Source: Limibacterium fermenti
Lineage (GTDB): Bacteria; Bacteroidota; Bacteroidia; Bacteroidales; Dysgonomonadaceae
Assembly (NCBI RefSeq): GCF_041902845.1
Contig: NZ_CP159487.1
Span: 1 to 59,208 of the forward strand
Length of the DNA: 59,208 nt
Direction of reading: 5' to 3'
Below the pieces are notes generated by a model that was not told where the DNA came from, searched no databases, and saw nothing but the letters and a program-made list of their open reading frames with translations. The translations under genes were made by a program, and so were the position numbers. This document shows positions 1 to 8,492 of this stretch, one piece after another (within the stretch, counting starts at the first letter, position 1; each line of letters begins with the position of its first letter).

Positions 1-57
1 GCCGGCAGCCCCTAAAGCCGCCGTCTTTAAAAAGCTTCTACGTGAATACGTTGTCAT
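1..57 (-). CDS. N-terminus of a Tat-exported protein (cut by window edge)
   Basis: Reading the minus strand from an ATG at 57-55 gives 19 codons, MTTYSRRSFLKTAALGAAG, open to the window edge. The twin-arginine motif SRRSFLK followed by a hydrophobic Ala/Leu/Gly stretch is a typical Tat signal peptide. In Bacteroidales such signals often precede Gfo/Idh/MocA oxidoreductases, TIM-barrel sugar isomerases and sulfatase-like enzymes, but the mature domain lies outside the window, so no function can be given. It follows the DUF4855 gene on the same strand after a gap of about 134 bases and is probably part of the same locus. Confidence 0.6.
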   Translation of the reverse strand, partial: MTTYSRRSFLKTAALGAAG

Positions 58-191
58 AGAATTTACATTTTAATTCTGTTATTGAATAATTACTTTTTTC
101 AATCTATTTACATCAAGAATAAGAATCTTAAGTTTTAACGGATACCTTTAAATTATACTATCCGGTTTAGCGTTTACTATCATAAATATAT

Positions 192-1580
192 TTATTTACC
201 ATAAAATTTCTCTTGCCTTTCAGCAATGATATCTGCAAGTTCTTGAAATAAAGCCTTGTCTTGAATATCTCCATTTTTTAAAATATATAATGCTCCACTT
301 CCTTCATAGTATGCAAGGTCATTATTTTCAAATACTCCATTTTTTTTAAATCCATCGATGTAAGTTTTTAATCGACTTCCCCATCCTCCTCCAGCCCCGG
401 ATGCCCTGTTGTCAAATTCTAGTTCCAAGTCCATTCCCCATTCTTGCGCTCTTCTACAAGCATCATCTATTCGCGAATCTGGAATAGAGGTTGAAAAGAA
501 ATAATTAGGCTGCTGATAAGCTTTATCGAATCCCAAAGCCTTCCATTCATTCCAGCCATCTGTATTATAATAAGGTATCCAGTAAAACTTAAGATCCTTA
601 CTCTTGATATAGTCGGATATTTCTTTGAGAATAGTGCGCGTATTCGTCGCTTCTTCTGCCAACCAATAGAAACCTGCTAATTGAAGATTATTTAATTCTG
701 CTTTTTTGAATTCTTCAATAAGAAAATCAATATACCATTTTACGGCTTCTATACGATCTTGGGTGCTAGAGAAATTCATTATTTTTCCATTTAATTCACC
801 CCAGTCTTTTTGATTCGGAATCGGTTCAGGAAGAGACATTACAATTTTTCTCTTCCCATAATCCGGAGCATAAGGTTTCACACTTTCAATGCCATCATTT
901 AGAGCACGCAATGACTTGCCTTCTTTCAGATAACCATTCATTAGTCCAATCCATTCGACTTTTCGAGCTGGTAGTGATCGATAACCGGAAGCAAATCCAC
1001 GTGTTCCATTGTGTATCTCTAAAAATAGAAATCCATCAAAAAGCCATCGTTTTTGTTCTTTATTTTTATTATCAATAGAAATATAGGCCTCAAGCATTTT
1101 TTCATTCCAAACGATAGTTCGATGTGCACCTCCATCATAAATTAACACCATATCTCGAATATCAGCTTTACCTATTGCGGAATCCTCACCAATAATATCT
1201 TCGTATTTAACTTCGAAAATAATCGTTTTACCTCCAGATTTTAACCATATTTTAGTATCGGTATCTAACAAGTTGTATTCCGCCTCTTGCGTCAATGGAT
1301 AAATCATTGAAACGCCATCATTTAAATGTAACTTTATTTTCAGGTCTGTTTTATTTAGATATCTAGGAATTTTTATAAAAAGTACTTTTTGGGCATTATC
1401 GAAAGTCACTAATGCCCCTTTTTTATTAACAACTTCTGCAGATAAAATATATTTTGTTATTCCATTTTCCGGCACGGGATTCAGTTTTTCATTAGGAATG
1501 TGTTCCTTATCATTGCACATAATTAACAATGGGAACATGATGAATAAAAAATTGCAATACCTCAACACTTTTTTTATCAT
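192..1580 (-). CDS. DUF4855 domain-containing lipoprotein
   Basis: 462 aa. The N-terminus (hydrophobic run ending LLIMC at Cys22) is a lipoprotein signal. Residues about 35-130 look like a small beta-sandwich spacer. Residues about 140-462 form the DUF4855 region, with blocks such as LIYDGGAHRT, WLFDGFLFLEI, MSLPEPIPNQ and FYWLAEEATN. The DUF4855 family has no enzymatic role known to me; the conserved acidic and aromatic blocks resemble a TIM-barrel glycosidase-like fold, which is inference. The next gene upstream (1745-2818) is a paralogue matching almost throughout the DUF4855 part but lacking the spacer. Both lie at the 3' end of the SusCD locus, which suggests a surface role in glycan handling. 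Confidence 0.8.
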   Translation of the reverse strand: MIKKVLRYCNFLFIMFPLLIMCNDKEHIPNEKLNPVPENGITKYILSAEVVNKKGALVTFDNAQKVLFIKIPRYLNKTDLKIKLHLNDGVSMIYPLTQEAEYNLLDTDTKIWLKSGGKTIIFEVKYEDIIGEDSAIGKADIRDMVLIYDGGAHRTIVWNEKMLEAYISIDNKNKEQKRWLFDGFLFLEIHNGTRGFASGYRSLPARKVEWIGLMNGYLKEGKSLRALNDGIESVKPYAPDYGKRKIVMSLPEPIPNQKDWGELNGKIMNFSSTQDRIEAVKWYIDFLIEEFKKAELNNLQLAGFYWLAEEATNTRTILKEISDYIKSKDLKFYWIPYYNTDGWNEWKALGFDKAYQQPNYFFSTSIPDSRIDDACRRAQEWGMDLELEFDNRASGAGGGWGSRLKTYIDGFKKNGVFENNDLAYYEGSGALYILKNGDIQDKALFQELADIIAERQEKFYGK

Positions 1581-1744
1581 AGTTTATTCTCTTAAAATTT
1601 ATCAAACGATTAAGATATCTGATTTTTAAATAGTAAAACTCACATAGTCAATTATTGTTTGCCACATATAATAATTGCTTGTTATCGGTAATCTGTATGT
1701 AATTAATTTATATTTAATTTACTTTAAACCATTCTCTGCAACTA

Positions 1745-2818
1745 CTATTTATTCCTTTTGCGTTGTCTTTCTATTATAATATTGGCTAATTCATTGTACA
1801 ATTTCCGGTCTTTATCGCTTCCATTTTTTAATACATATAAAGCTTCTCCCCCTTGATAGTAAGCAACATCAGAGGTATCCCAAACATTATTCCTGGTAAA
1901 TCCATCAATATATGCTTTCATGCGGCTTCCTTTGTTCCCTCTTTTTTCCGCTGCATTCTCATCAAATTCCATTTCCATAGACATACCTTGTATCCTAGCT
2001 ATAAGACAAGCTTCATCAATTCGAGAATCAGGAATATTGTCATTAAAAAAATGATTGGGTTGTAAAAAAGCCTGATCAAAACCGAGTTGTTTCCACTCGT
2101 CTCGTCCGTCAGTATTAAAATAAGGAATCCAATAGAACCGATATCCTTTACTTCTTATATAATCGGCTATCTTGTTCACTATGGTACGACTATTAGTAGC
2201 TTCTTCTGCCAACCAATAAAATCCTTCCAATTCTACATTCTTTAATTTTTCCTGTTTCAAACATTGTTCAACGTAATCTATGTACCACTTAACCGCTTCA
2301 ATACGATCTTCTGTTTTCGAAAAATCAAGTTTCTTTCCTTTTACACTACCCCAATTTTTTTGATTCGGAATAGGCTCTGGAAGCGACATTACTAATTTTC
2401 GTTTTCTAAAAGGATCTTTGCATATCCTTTTTGCTTTTTCTATGCAGTCATTCAGTGCTTTTATTCCATAACCTTCCGTTAGATTTGTATTCATTAGCCC
2501 CATCCAATGATCTTTACGAGCTGGAGTAGGCTTATACCCAGAAGCGAAACTATTAGTTCCATCATGTATCTCAAGGAAGAGAAAACTATCGAAAAGCCAA
2601 CCATATTTTCCATTCTTATCTTTGGCATATATACAAGATTCAAACTTCTCCTCATCCCATACATTTGACCGATGTGCCCCTCCGTTATATATCAGAAGGA
2701 GATCGCTTACCCATCTCTTTCGGGCATAATTCGCACTTGATTTTTCTTGTCCTTGCACATAACCAACACATAATAATACAATTACAGAACAGAACAACCC
2801 TTTTGTAAACTTATTCAT
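1745..2818 (-). CDS. DUF4855 domain-containing secreted protein
   Basis: 357 aa. It starts with a signal peptide (MNKFTKGLFCSVIVLLCVGY, then VQGQ), apparently cleaved by signal peptidase I rather than lipidated. The rest is a DUF4855 domain with the same conserved blocks as its neighbour at 192-1580: LIYNGGAHRS, WLFDSFLFLEI, MSLPEPIPNQ, FYWLAEEATN and FYWIPYFNTDG. The two are tandem paralogues, one lipidated with an extra N-terminal domain and one probably soluble. That division could place one on the surface and one in the periplasm. It lies 27 bases downstream of the 707-aa lipoprotein gene and is probably co-transcribed. Function is unknown; a carbohydrate-active role is inferred from context only. 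Confidence 0.8.
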   Translation of the reverse strand: MNKFTKGLFCSVIVLLCVGYVQGQEKSSANYARKRWVSDLLLIYNGGAHRSNVWDEEKFESCIYAKDKNGKYGWLFDSFLFLEIHDGTNSFASGYKPTPARKDHWMGLMNTNLTEGYGIKALNDCIEKAKRICKDPFRKRKLVMSLPEPIPNQKNWGSVKGKKLDFSKTEDRIEAVKWYIDYVEQCLKQEKLKNVELEGFYWLAEEATNSRTIVNKIADYIRSKGYRFYWIPYFNTDGRDEWKQLGFDQAFLQPNHFFNDNIPDSRIDEACLIARIQGMSMEMEFDENAAEKRGNKGSRMKAYIDGFTRNNVWDTSDVAYYQGGEALYVLKNGSDKDRKLYNELANIIIERQRKRNK

Positions 2819-2845
2819 CTTTATATTTTTTTAATTATCAATAGA

Positions 2846-4969
2846 TTAATCTTCCAACATTTCATTTTTCACGAACTTCCAATCATCTTCCATCGACAGA
2901 CTTTTTGTTACCTCCCAAAGTGAGCTATCCATTTCTAGCAGTACTTGTGTGGAGACAATCCAACTTTGAATCCATCCGGTAAGAGTAGACCACGCTCCCC
3001 ATCCGGCATCAGCATTAGAAGCCCAATAATCCCAATTTTGATAGTTAAAAGCTCGAAACCATGAACCATCAATGCTTTTAAAATGGTCACTTTTAACCTG
3101 TATTCGAGTTAAAAAATCGGATAATTTATTTACAGCTTCAATATGTTCTGGATTACCCGTCGTTTTTGCGGCCTCATTCAGTCCGAAAAAAGCGAAATTA
3201 TTTGTGTAAAGCATATCGGCCACAGGATCTCCATTATGGGATATGAGAGGAGCTTCATGCTTGCCATAATCATCATTCGTTTTGGTCTTGCCAAACATGC
3301 CAGTTGATGGATCACCCAATTCTTCTCGAATGGCTCCGCACTCTACTTGGTTTTTCAATAATTCGTCCACCATATAATTTAGCCATTGCTTATGTTCTTC
3401 CGTTGGTTCTACTCTAACAAGCCATGCCAAAGGTAATATCATACGCGCTCTTTCTTGCTGTATGCCATTGGTCCATTTCCATTTAGCCGGATAAGCTTCC
3501 ATTGTCATACGAATACCCTTCTTGGAACGTTCCAATAGAGGCTCATATTTCGTCTTTGCATACAACCAGAGATAGCACGCCCACATCCATGATTCAAAGT
3601 GCGGATGTGGATTTATGATATTGCTATTGAAATAAAAATTCCATCCATTTTGTTGAATATTTTTCTCTTCAAGGCGTTCTCCTCTAAAGCCATTTTTTCC
3701 TGTCGTCCGAAAATTTCCTATGATGCATTCCAATAATTTCCGGTTCCATTGATTATCATTCAAAATAGTAGCTGCGGTTATGGAGCCCAATATCGAACGG
3801 GCGTTATCATCACCATAATAAACTCCCGGATTGGTAACCGACCAACTTAATAGACCGAAAGAAGGACTTTTAGGATCATTCCTCGAACCTTGTCTAAAGC
3901 GTTCGAACGAAAAATTATTTAAGTTATGAGCTACCGTCAGATAGTCTTCATTGTCTAATAATTTTCCGGCTAATGAAAAAGACATAGCAGATTCTCCTTG
4001 AACGTCATTACGCAGCCAATAACGATATTTTTGAGTCCCATCATGATTAATGAAAGAACAATGCCCTTCTAGCACACCTACGGTCCCATCGCCATCTTTT
4101 GAATCTCGCGGTAATTCTGGCCCAACGGGCATCGAGCCATCTCCCATATACTTATCTACCCAATCTTTTTGCCATGATTCGTGGATAAGAAAGTGTCCAT
4201 TATAAAACCATTCTATTCCTTTTTTTACCGATTCTTTTCGTGCCGTAGCCGAAAGCTCTTCTGTTTCGCTAAATGTAGGAAAGAGGTATCTCAACCATGT
4301 GTGGAATGTTACTTGATTGTCGGTCATATCCGATAGGATAGCTTCCCAAACTTTTTTCCACGAAAGTTCGGGAGAGAAACGGACAGAAGCAAAGCAGCTC
4401 AATGGACTTGTTGCTACAATAATATTGTCATTATAATGATATAATAAGGGCAAGGTTTTAGTATCATCTAACCCATATTCTGCTTTCTCGAATCCCGCAA
4501 CTTTTGCCATTACCAATAATGGATTTATTGCCTCTGACGGTAATATATAACTGCCATTTATTGCCAACAATGACAGATAAGGCAAATCCTTGAAAAAGGT
4601 ACTGTCAGTAACCACAACTCTTTCAAGACTCATTGCTTTTGGGGTAACAACCGTATCCGCATCTTTGACCAAAGAATATTCCACATAGACTTTTAATTTT
4701 TTTTCTTTAATCTTAATCAAATCATTATCAGTAATTTGTTCGATTTTATCGGGATAATCTTTTGCTAATAAGAGTAAATGTCCTCCAACAGGAACAGCTT
4801 TAAAAGCATCTGCTTTTGTCGGATAGGAGATAATTTTATTCCCTTCTTTTTCTAATAATAGAATCAAATCATTATTATCTTGACCAACATAATGATATTC
4901 TTGTTTTGACGAACAACTCATTATGCTAAAAGTGAGTATAACGGGAAAAAGTATTTTTATTAATTGCAT
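2846..4969 (-). CDS. Large lipoprotein of unknown family, possibly an alpha/alpha-toroid carbohydrate-active enzyme
   Basis: 707 aa with a lipobox (FSIMSC, Cys19). Residues about 25-230 are a mixed alpha/beta N-terminal part. Residues about 240-690 are rich in Trp, Tyr, His and Asp in helical-looking segments (GVLEGHCSF, PHPHFESWMWACYLW, WDYWASNADAGWGAW), the kind of composition seen in (alpha/alpha)6-toroid glycosidases and polysaccharide lyases. I cannot assign a CAZy family. Its position between the EEP enzyme and two DUF4855 proteins inside a SusCD locus makes it the best candidate here for the main glycan-cleaving enzyme. That is inference; it could also be a non-catalytic surface protein. 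Confidence 0.6.
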   Translation of the reverse strand: MQLIKILFPVILTFSIMSCSSKQEYHYVGQDNNDLILLLEKEGNKIISYPTKADAFKAVPVGGHLLLLAKDYPDKIEQITDNDLIKIKEKKLKVYVEYSLVKDADTVVTPKAMSLERVVVTDSTFFKDLPYLSLLAINGSYILPSEAINPLLVMAKVAGFEKAEYGLDDTKTLPLLYHYNDNIIVATSPLSCFASVRFSPELSWKKVWEAILSDMTDNQVTFHTWLRYLFPTFSETEELSATARKESVKKGIEWFYNGHFLIHESWQKDWVDKYMGDGSMPVGPELPRDSKDGDGTVGVLEGHCSFINHDGTQKYRYWLRNDVQGESAMSFSLAGKLLDNEDYLTVAHNLNNFSFERFRQGSRNDPKSPSFGLLSWSVTNPGVYYGDDNARSILGSITAATILNDNQWNRKLLECIIGNFRTTGKNGFRGERLEEKNIQQNGWNFYFNSNIINPHPHFESWMWACYLWLYAKTKYEPLLERSKKGIRMTMEAYPAKWKWTNGIQQERARMILPLAWLVRVEPTEEHKQWLNYMVDELLKNQVECGAIREELGDPSTGMFGKTKTNDDYGKHEAPLISHNGDPVADMLYTNNFAFFGLNEAAKTTGNPEHIEAVNKLSDFLTRIQVKSDHFKSIDGSWFRAFNYQNWDYWASNADAGWGAWSTLTGWIQSWIVSTQVLLEMDSSLWEVTKSLSMEDDWKFVKNEMLED

Positions 4970-5045
4970 CTTATCCTCTATATTGTTTTACTTCCTTAAT
5001 TAACCCTTAATCTAATAGTTTTCTCTTCCGTTTTTTATTTTATAC

Positions 5046-5789
5046 TTACAAACTAATGTCGATAAAAATTGGTAGATGATCAGAAACAATAGGTTCATAC
5101 ATTACAACTTTACAGGTTACCTTATAATTGTAATTTTTATATCCGAATATATAATCAAGTGTCTGCCTGGGACTATCTGAAGGATATGTATTTATAGAGG
5201 CCTCAGAAAGGAGTACCCAGTTTTCGGTCATAAGTTTGAATTCTTCGGACTCCGGAAGCATATTAAAATCACCCGTTATAATTGTCGGTTTATCAAATTT
5301 TTCTACTGTTTCATTAATGATCTTTACCGACTGTTTGCGCGATTCTGCATCAAGAGACATATGTACATTACACAAAATGTAATCATCATATTGAACGATC
5401 AAAAAAGTTCTAGGTTCTTCAGCTCCCGGAAGAGGAATATTTAAATAAGATAATGGTTTCTTTTTGCTAAGAGATGCAATTCCATATAAACCTTTTGAGC
5501 GCTCTGTTGCAGGAGCAAAAACAGAAAACATTCCTGTCAGTCGAGCTAATTCTTTAGCTTGATCTATCCATCCGGATCTTTCGGCAATACTATCGACTTC
5601 CTGTAAGCCAATAAAATCAGGATTTACTTTATTAATAACTTCTGCAACCCTTTCCAAACTTATTATATCATCCATCCCCTTACCGATGAACATATTATAA
5701 CTCATTATTTTTATATTCGACTTATTCTGAGAATATAAGAATATAGATAAGAGTAGAAAAAATACAGATAATACAATTTTTTTATTCAT
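5046..5789 (-). CDS. Secreted endonuclease/exonuclease/phosphatase-family protein
   Basis: 247 aa from the chosen ATG (MNKKIVLSV..., which begins a clean signal peptide; an in-frame ATG lies 5 codons upstream). The EEP fold motifs occur in order: MSYNMF (metal-site Asn), GLQEVD (metal-ligand Glu), CNVHMS, TGDFNM (catalytic Asp/Asn), TLDYIF and the C-terminal SDHLPI (catalytic Asp-His). Family members are metal-dependent phosphodiesterases or phosphomonoesterases; exported versions in glycan loci are often annotated only by fold. Here it sits between the SusCD/binding-protein genes and the 707-aa lipoprotein, so a phosphorylated or phosphodiester-linked glycan substrate is possible, but the sequence does not show the substrate. 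Confidence 0.88.
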   Translation of the reverse strand: MNKKIVLSVFFLLLSIFLYSQNKSNIKIMSYNMFIGKGMDDIISLERVAEVINKVNPDFIGLQEVDSIAERSGWIDQAKELARLTGMFSVFAPATERSKGLYGIASLSKKKPLSYLNIPLPGAEEPRTFLIVQYDDYILCNVHMSLDAESRKQSVKIINETVEKFDKPTIITGDFNMLPESEEFKLMTENWVLLSEASINTYPSDSPRQTLDYIFGYKNYNYKVTCKVVMYEPIVSDHLPIFIDISL

Positions 5790-5826
5790 TCTAATTAAAA
5801 ACATTTTGATCCATTTCGATTAAAAA

Positions 5827-5894
5827 GGTAATAGTGTCCAATAGTTCTTTCGTTCAATCCTCTATTCGAACTTTTCTATTGGACACTACATACC
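5827..5894 (-). terminator. Long hairpin between binding-protein and enzyme genes
   Basis: TAGTGTCCAATAG at 5832-5844 pairs perfectly with CTATTGGACACTA at 5876-5888. GGTA (5827-5830) and TACC (5891-5894) extend the stem past a small bulge. The 31-base loop has no gene. It lies just after the stop of the DUF4998 gene (5925) and just before the EEP gene (5789) in the direction of transcription. It could act as an attenuator or partial terminator lowering enzyme expression relative to SusCD, or as an RNA-stability element. There is no clear U-run right after the stem. Confidence 0.6.
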
Positions 5895-5924
5895 ATAAAT
5901 ACATTATAGTAATATATTAGGATA

Positions 5925-7181
5925 TTAATAACCTACATATTCCCAAAACGTTAATTCGCTCAAAGAGAATCTAGATTTAGCCCAATCTGCGTAATAACCT
6001 GCTTGATTATTCCTTAAGCGATAGTATCTAGCTATAGGAACACTATTATATTCAAAAGTTTTGTCCAAACCTTTATTAAATCCTTCATCATTATTTGGAT
6101 AGTCTGCAGTACTACTTGTATCGAATGTATTTATAACTTGCCAGTCTTTCCAATAATCAGCGTCAATTATCTCTAAACTAGGAGGCACTCCCTCTCCTTT
6201 ATATGCCATTATGTCCATATTTTTTGGCATTGTTCCTGATCTATAATAATAAAAGTCGGCTCTTATTCTTTCAATTTTAATAGGTGCACCAACATCTATA
6301 GTAACCCATTGCGGATCATTTCCATCTATGTTTGTATTAAATGAGTTCCATCCTACATCATCATACTTTTCCTTACCTGACATTATTCTTCCATCCCATA
6401 ATAAATTCCATCCTTGAGCAGTGGCATCCCCTTTTAGTTCAATATACGAATATGGTTTACTCACTATATCAACAAGCGGAGAAAGATCATCCGGATCGTA
6501 GGTAATAGTGTTAACAGAGAAAAAAGTATCTATTGCCAACGGCTCTGGCAAAAAGAATGTTTTTATTTTCAATGGTTGAACTCCAAGCTTAGAAGCTCCA
6601 GGTATAATACCATATAGAGCTGTATTATCAACAAACATTTTTTTTGTTTCATTGTCAATATCTTTATACTCCAAATAAACACCTCTAGACGTTATAATCG
6701 AATCCGCAAAAAGGACCTTAACATCTCCTTCTTTATTAATAAGTTCAAAACCTTCAATTTCTCGGTCTGCCATCACTGTCGCATATCTGTCCCCATACGT
6801 TCTACCTGTAATATTAACTGGAACCGATCTGTTTCCGAACTTATCAATAGTATATATTTCAAAATTATAAATGTTTTCTGTAAGATTTTCAATAACCTTG
6901 TTCACTCTATTATTTTCCAAAGAACTTCTGTCAATATCAAAAATAATAGAATCTCTATTTAAATTCCAATATATAGCAGCTCCCGAGATATTTGGATCAG
7001 GACCAAGCGTAAACTGAATTTCCAAACGATTCTGGCCGGCTCTATATAAGACATCGTTTGCCTTCCCAGCATAACGGATCTCATCTCCTTCTATATAGTC
7101 TAATGGGTCTATTTCTCCCAAACACGAAGACACAAAAACAAGCAAATAAATAAGACTTAATATTTTAACTATATCCTTCAT
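5925..7181 (-). CDS. DUF4998 / discoidin-like (F5/8 type C) lipoprotein
   Basis: 418 aa starting at MKDIVKIL, the fourth codon after a possible upstream ATG; this start gives a compact lipoprotein signal ending VSSC. Residues about 20-210 match the DUF4998-type region found in SusCD-associated proteins (IYWNLNRDS, IYTIDKFGNRSV). Residues about 240-415 resemble a coagulation factor 5/8 C-type beta-sandwich (LLWDGRIMSG, WVTIDVGAP, IERIRADFYY, YYRLRNNQAGY), which usually binds carbohydrate. It follows the DUF4959-type gene by 18 bases and is probably a surface glycan-binding protein of this locus. The bound sugar cannot be read from sequence. Confidence 0.8.
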   Translation of the reverse strand: MKDIVKILSLIYLLVFVSSCLGEIDPLDYIEGDEIRYAGKANDVLYRAGQNRLEIQFTLGPDPNISGAAIYWNLNRDSIIFDIDRSSLENNRVNKVIENLTENIYNFEIYTIDKFGNRSVPVNITGRTYGDRYATVMADREIEGFELINKEGDVKVLFADSIITSRGVYLEYKDIDNETKKMFVDNTALYGIIPGASKLGVQPLKIKTFFLPEPLAIDTFFSVNTITYDPDDLSPLVDIVSKPYSYIELKGDATAQGWNLLWDGRIMSGKEKYDDVGWNSFNTNIDGNDPQWVTIDVGAPIKIERIRADFYYYRSGTMPKNMDIMAYKGEGVPPSLEIIDADYWKDWQVINTFDTSSTADYPNNDEGFNKGLDKTFEYNSVPIARYYRLRNNQAGYYADWAKSRFSLSELTFWEYVGY

Positions 7182-7199
7182 AATTTTACACATTAAACG

Positions 7200-8465
7200 T
7201 TATTTGACAGGTGCTCCGTATACAGTTAATTCAGCAGCATCCCAATTTTGTTTTCCATTCCAACTTTCAACAGCCTTAACACGAACATAACGCACGGGAT
7301 CAGATGGAGGACTCAATAGGACAACATCGCCATTCTCCCAATTAGTTTTATCATCTTCTGCCGAGCCTCCTGTTGTTGATGGCTTTGTCTGCTCTATTTC
7401 CGCCAATAAAGTCCAATTATGCCATGCTCCCAGACTACTTGAAATAGTGTTTTCAGCATAACCTACCAATCCATAGATCTCGCTTTTTCTTGGAGCATCT
7501 CCGCTGTATTGCCAATAATGATTTACCACGATACGGCTAATCGTAACCTCTTGTCCCAAATCAATCGTTACGGCTGCTGGCATTTTCGCTATTGCATTTT
7601 CTTTGAATTCTCCATGAGACCAGTTTGTACCATTTCCAGAATATGGCTCATCGTAATCATGGGACCAAATTCCATCCCACAAATTTGTTGGTTTCTGATT
7701 CCAAGTAGTAAAATATTCTGAATCATTTTGTAATTTAACGGCCTTAAATTTGCTTTTATCCACCAAAATTTCAAGTATCGGCGTCAAAGTTGCAAATAAT
7801 GTATCAGAATAATGATTCCATCTATCACGAATAAAGACCCCAAATTTTTGTTCTTCTGCTGGATATCCCCAAAAAAGATATCGATTTCTTTCTTTATTCT
7901 TCACCTTATCAAAATAAAATGGTTTACCCTCAACAAATTCAGCCTCAATCACGCGTCCAATATAGAAAGCTACTTCTGAATTTGATTCATTCTTAAAATT
8001 AATCTCTACACCTCCCAATCCTTCAGACATTGTCATTGATTCAAATATAGCTTTATAAGGAGGAGTTTTCGGGTTAACCATAACAGAAACAGGCTCAGAT
8101 CTTACATCATTTTCACTAACACTATATAACAAAACTTCCTGAGGCTCTGTCGTGGCTAATCCAACTACAGAAATTGTATCTTTATGAGAAGAAGCATTAA
8201 ATTTAAGAATAGGCCCTTCAGGAGTATTTACAACAGCTTCTACATAAGATAAATTTCCACTATTCGGCAGAGTATATACTAAATTTGCTCCGCCTGGAGT
8301 TGGAATAATTTTCACATCGGATACTTGTCCGGGAGGCGTAGTGTCGTTCCCAATAGGACCCGGATGTTCTGCTTCACATCCAAGAAAAAGGAGCGCAAGA
8401 ACAAAACCTAATATATATATTTTAAATTCTTTTTGAGAATGAATATATTTAACTTGTATTTCCAT
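7200..8465 (-). CDS. DUF4959/DUF5126/DUF5000 surface glycan-binding-type lipoprotein
   Basis: 421 aa with a lipobox (LLFLGC, Cys30). After a Gly/Pro linker, residues about 40-135 look like the DUF4959 fibronectin-like domain (PPGQVSDVKI, LLYSVSENDVRS). Residues about 135-240 resemble DUF5126, and about 250-420 a DUF5000 discoidin-like domain (NLWDGIWSHDY, VTIDLGQEVTISRIVV, ELTVYGAPVK). This triple-domain architecture is standard for the protein encoded directly after SusD in many Bacteroidetes loci, where it acts as a surface glycan-binding protein. It lies 27 bases downstream of the SusD gene. Confidence 0.85.
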   Translation of the reverse strand: MEIQVKYIHSQKEFKIYILGFVLALLFLGCEAEHPGPIGNDTTPPGQVSDVKIIPTPGGANLVYTLPNSGNLSYVEAVVNTPEGPILKFNASSHKDTISVVGLATTEPQEVLLYSVSENDVRSEPVSVMVNPKTPPYKAIFESMTMSEGLGGVEINFKNESNSEVAFYIGRVIEAEFVEGKPFYFDKVKNKERNRYLFWGYPAEEQKFGVFIRDRWNHYSDTLFATLTPILEILVDKSKFKAVKLQNDSEYFTTWNQKPTNLWDGIWSHDYDEPYSGNGTNWSHGEFKENAIAKMPAAVTIDLGQEVTISRIVVNHYWQYSGDAPRKSEIYGLVGYAENTISSSLGAWHNWTLLAEIEQTKPSTTGGSAEDDKTNWENGDVVLLSPPSDPVRYVRVKAVESWNGKQNWDAAELTVYGAPVK

Positions 8466-8492
8466 AATTCCTTTAATTGTAAAATTATTAAT

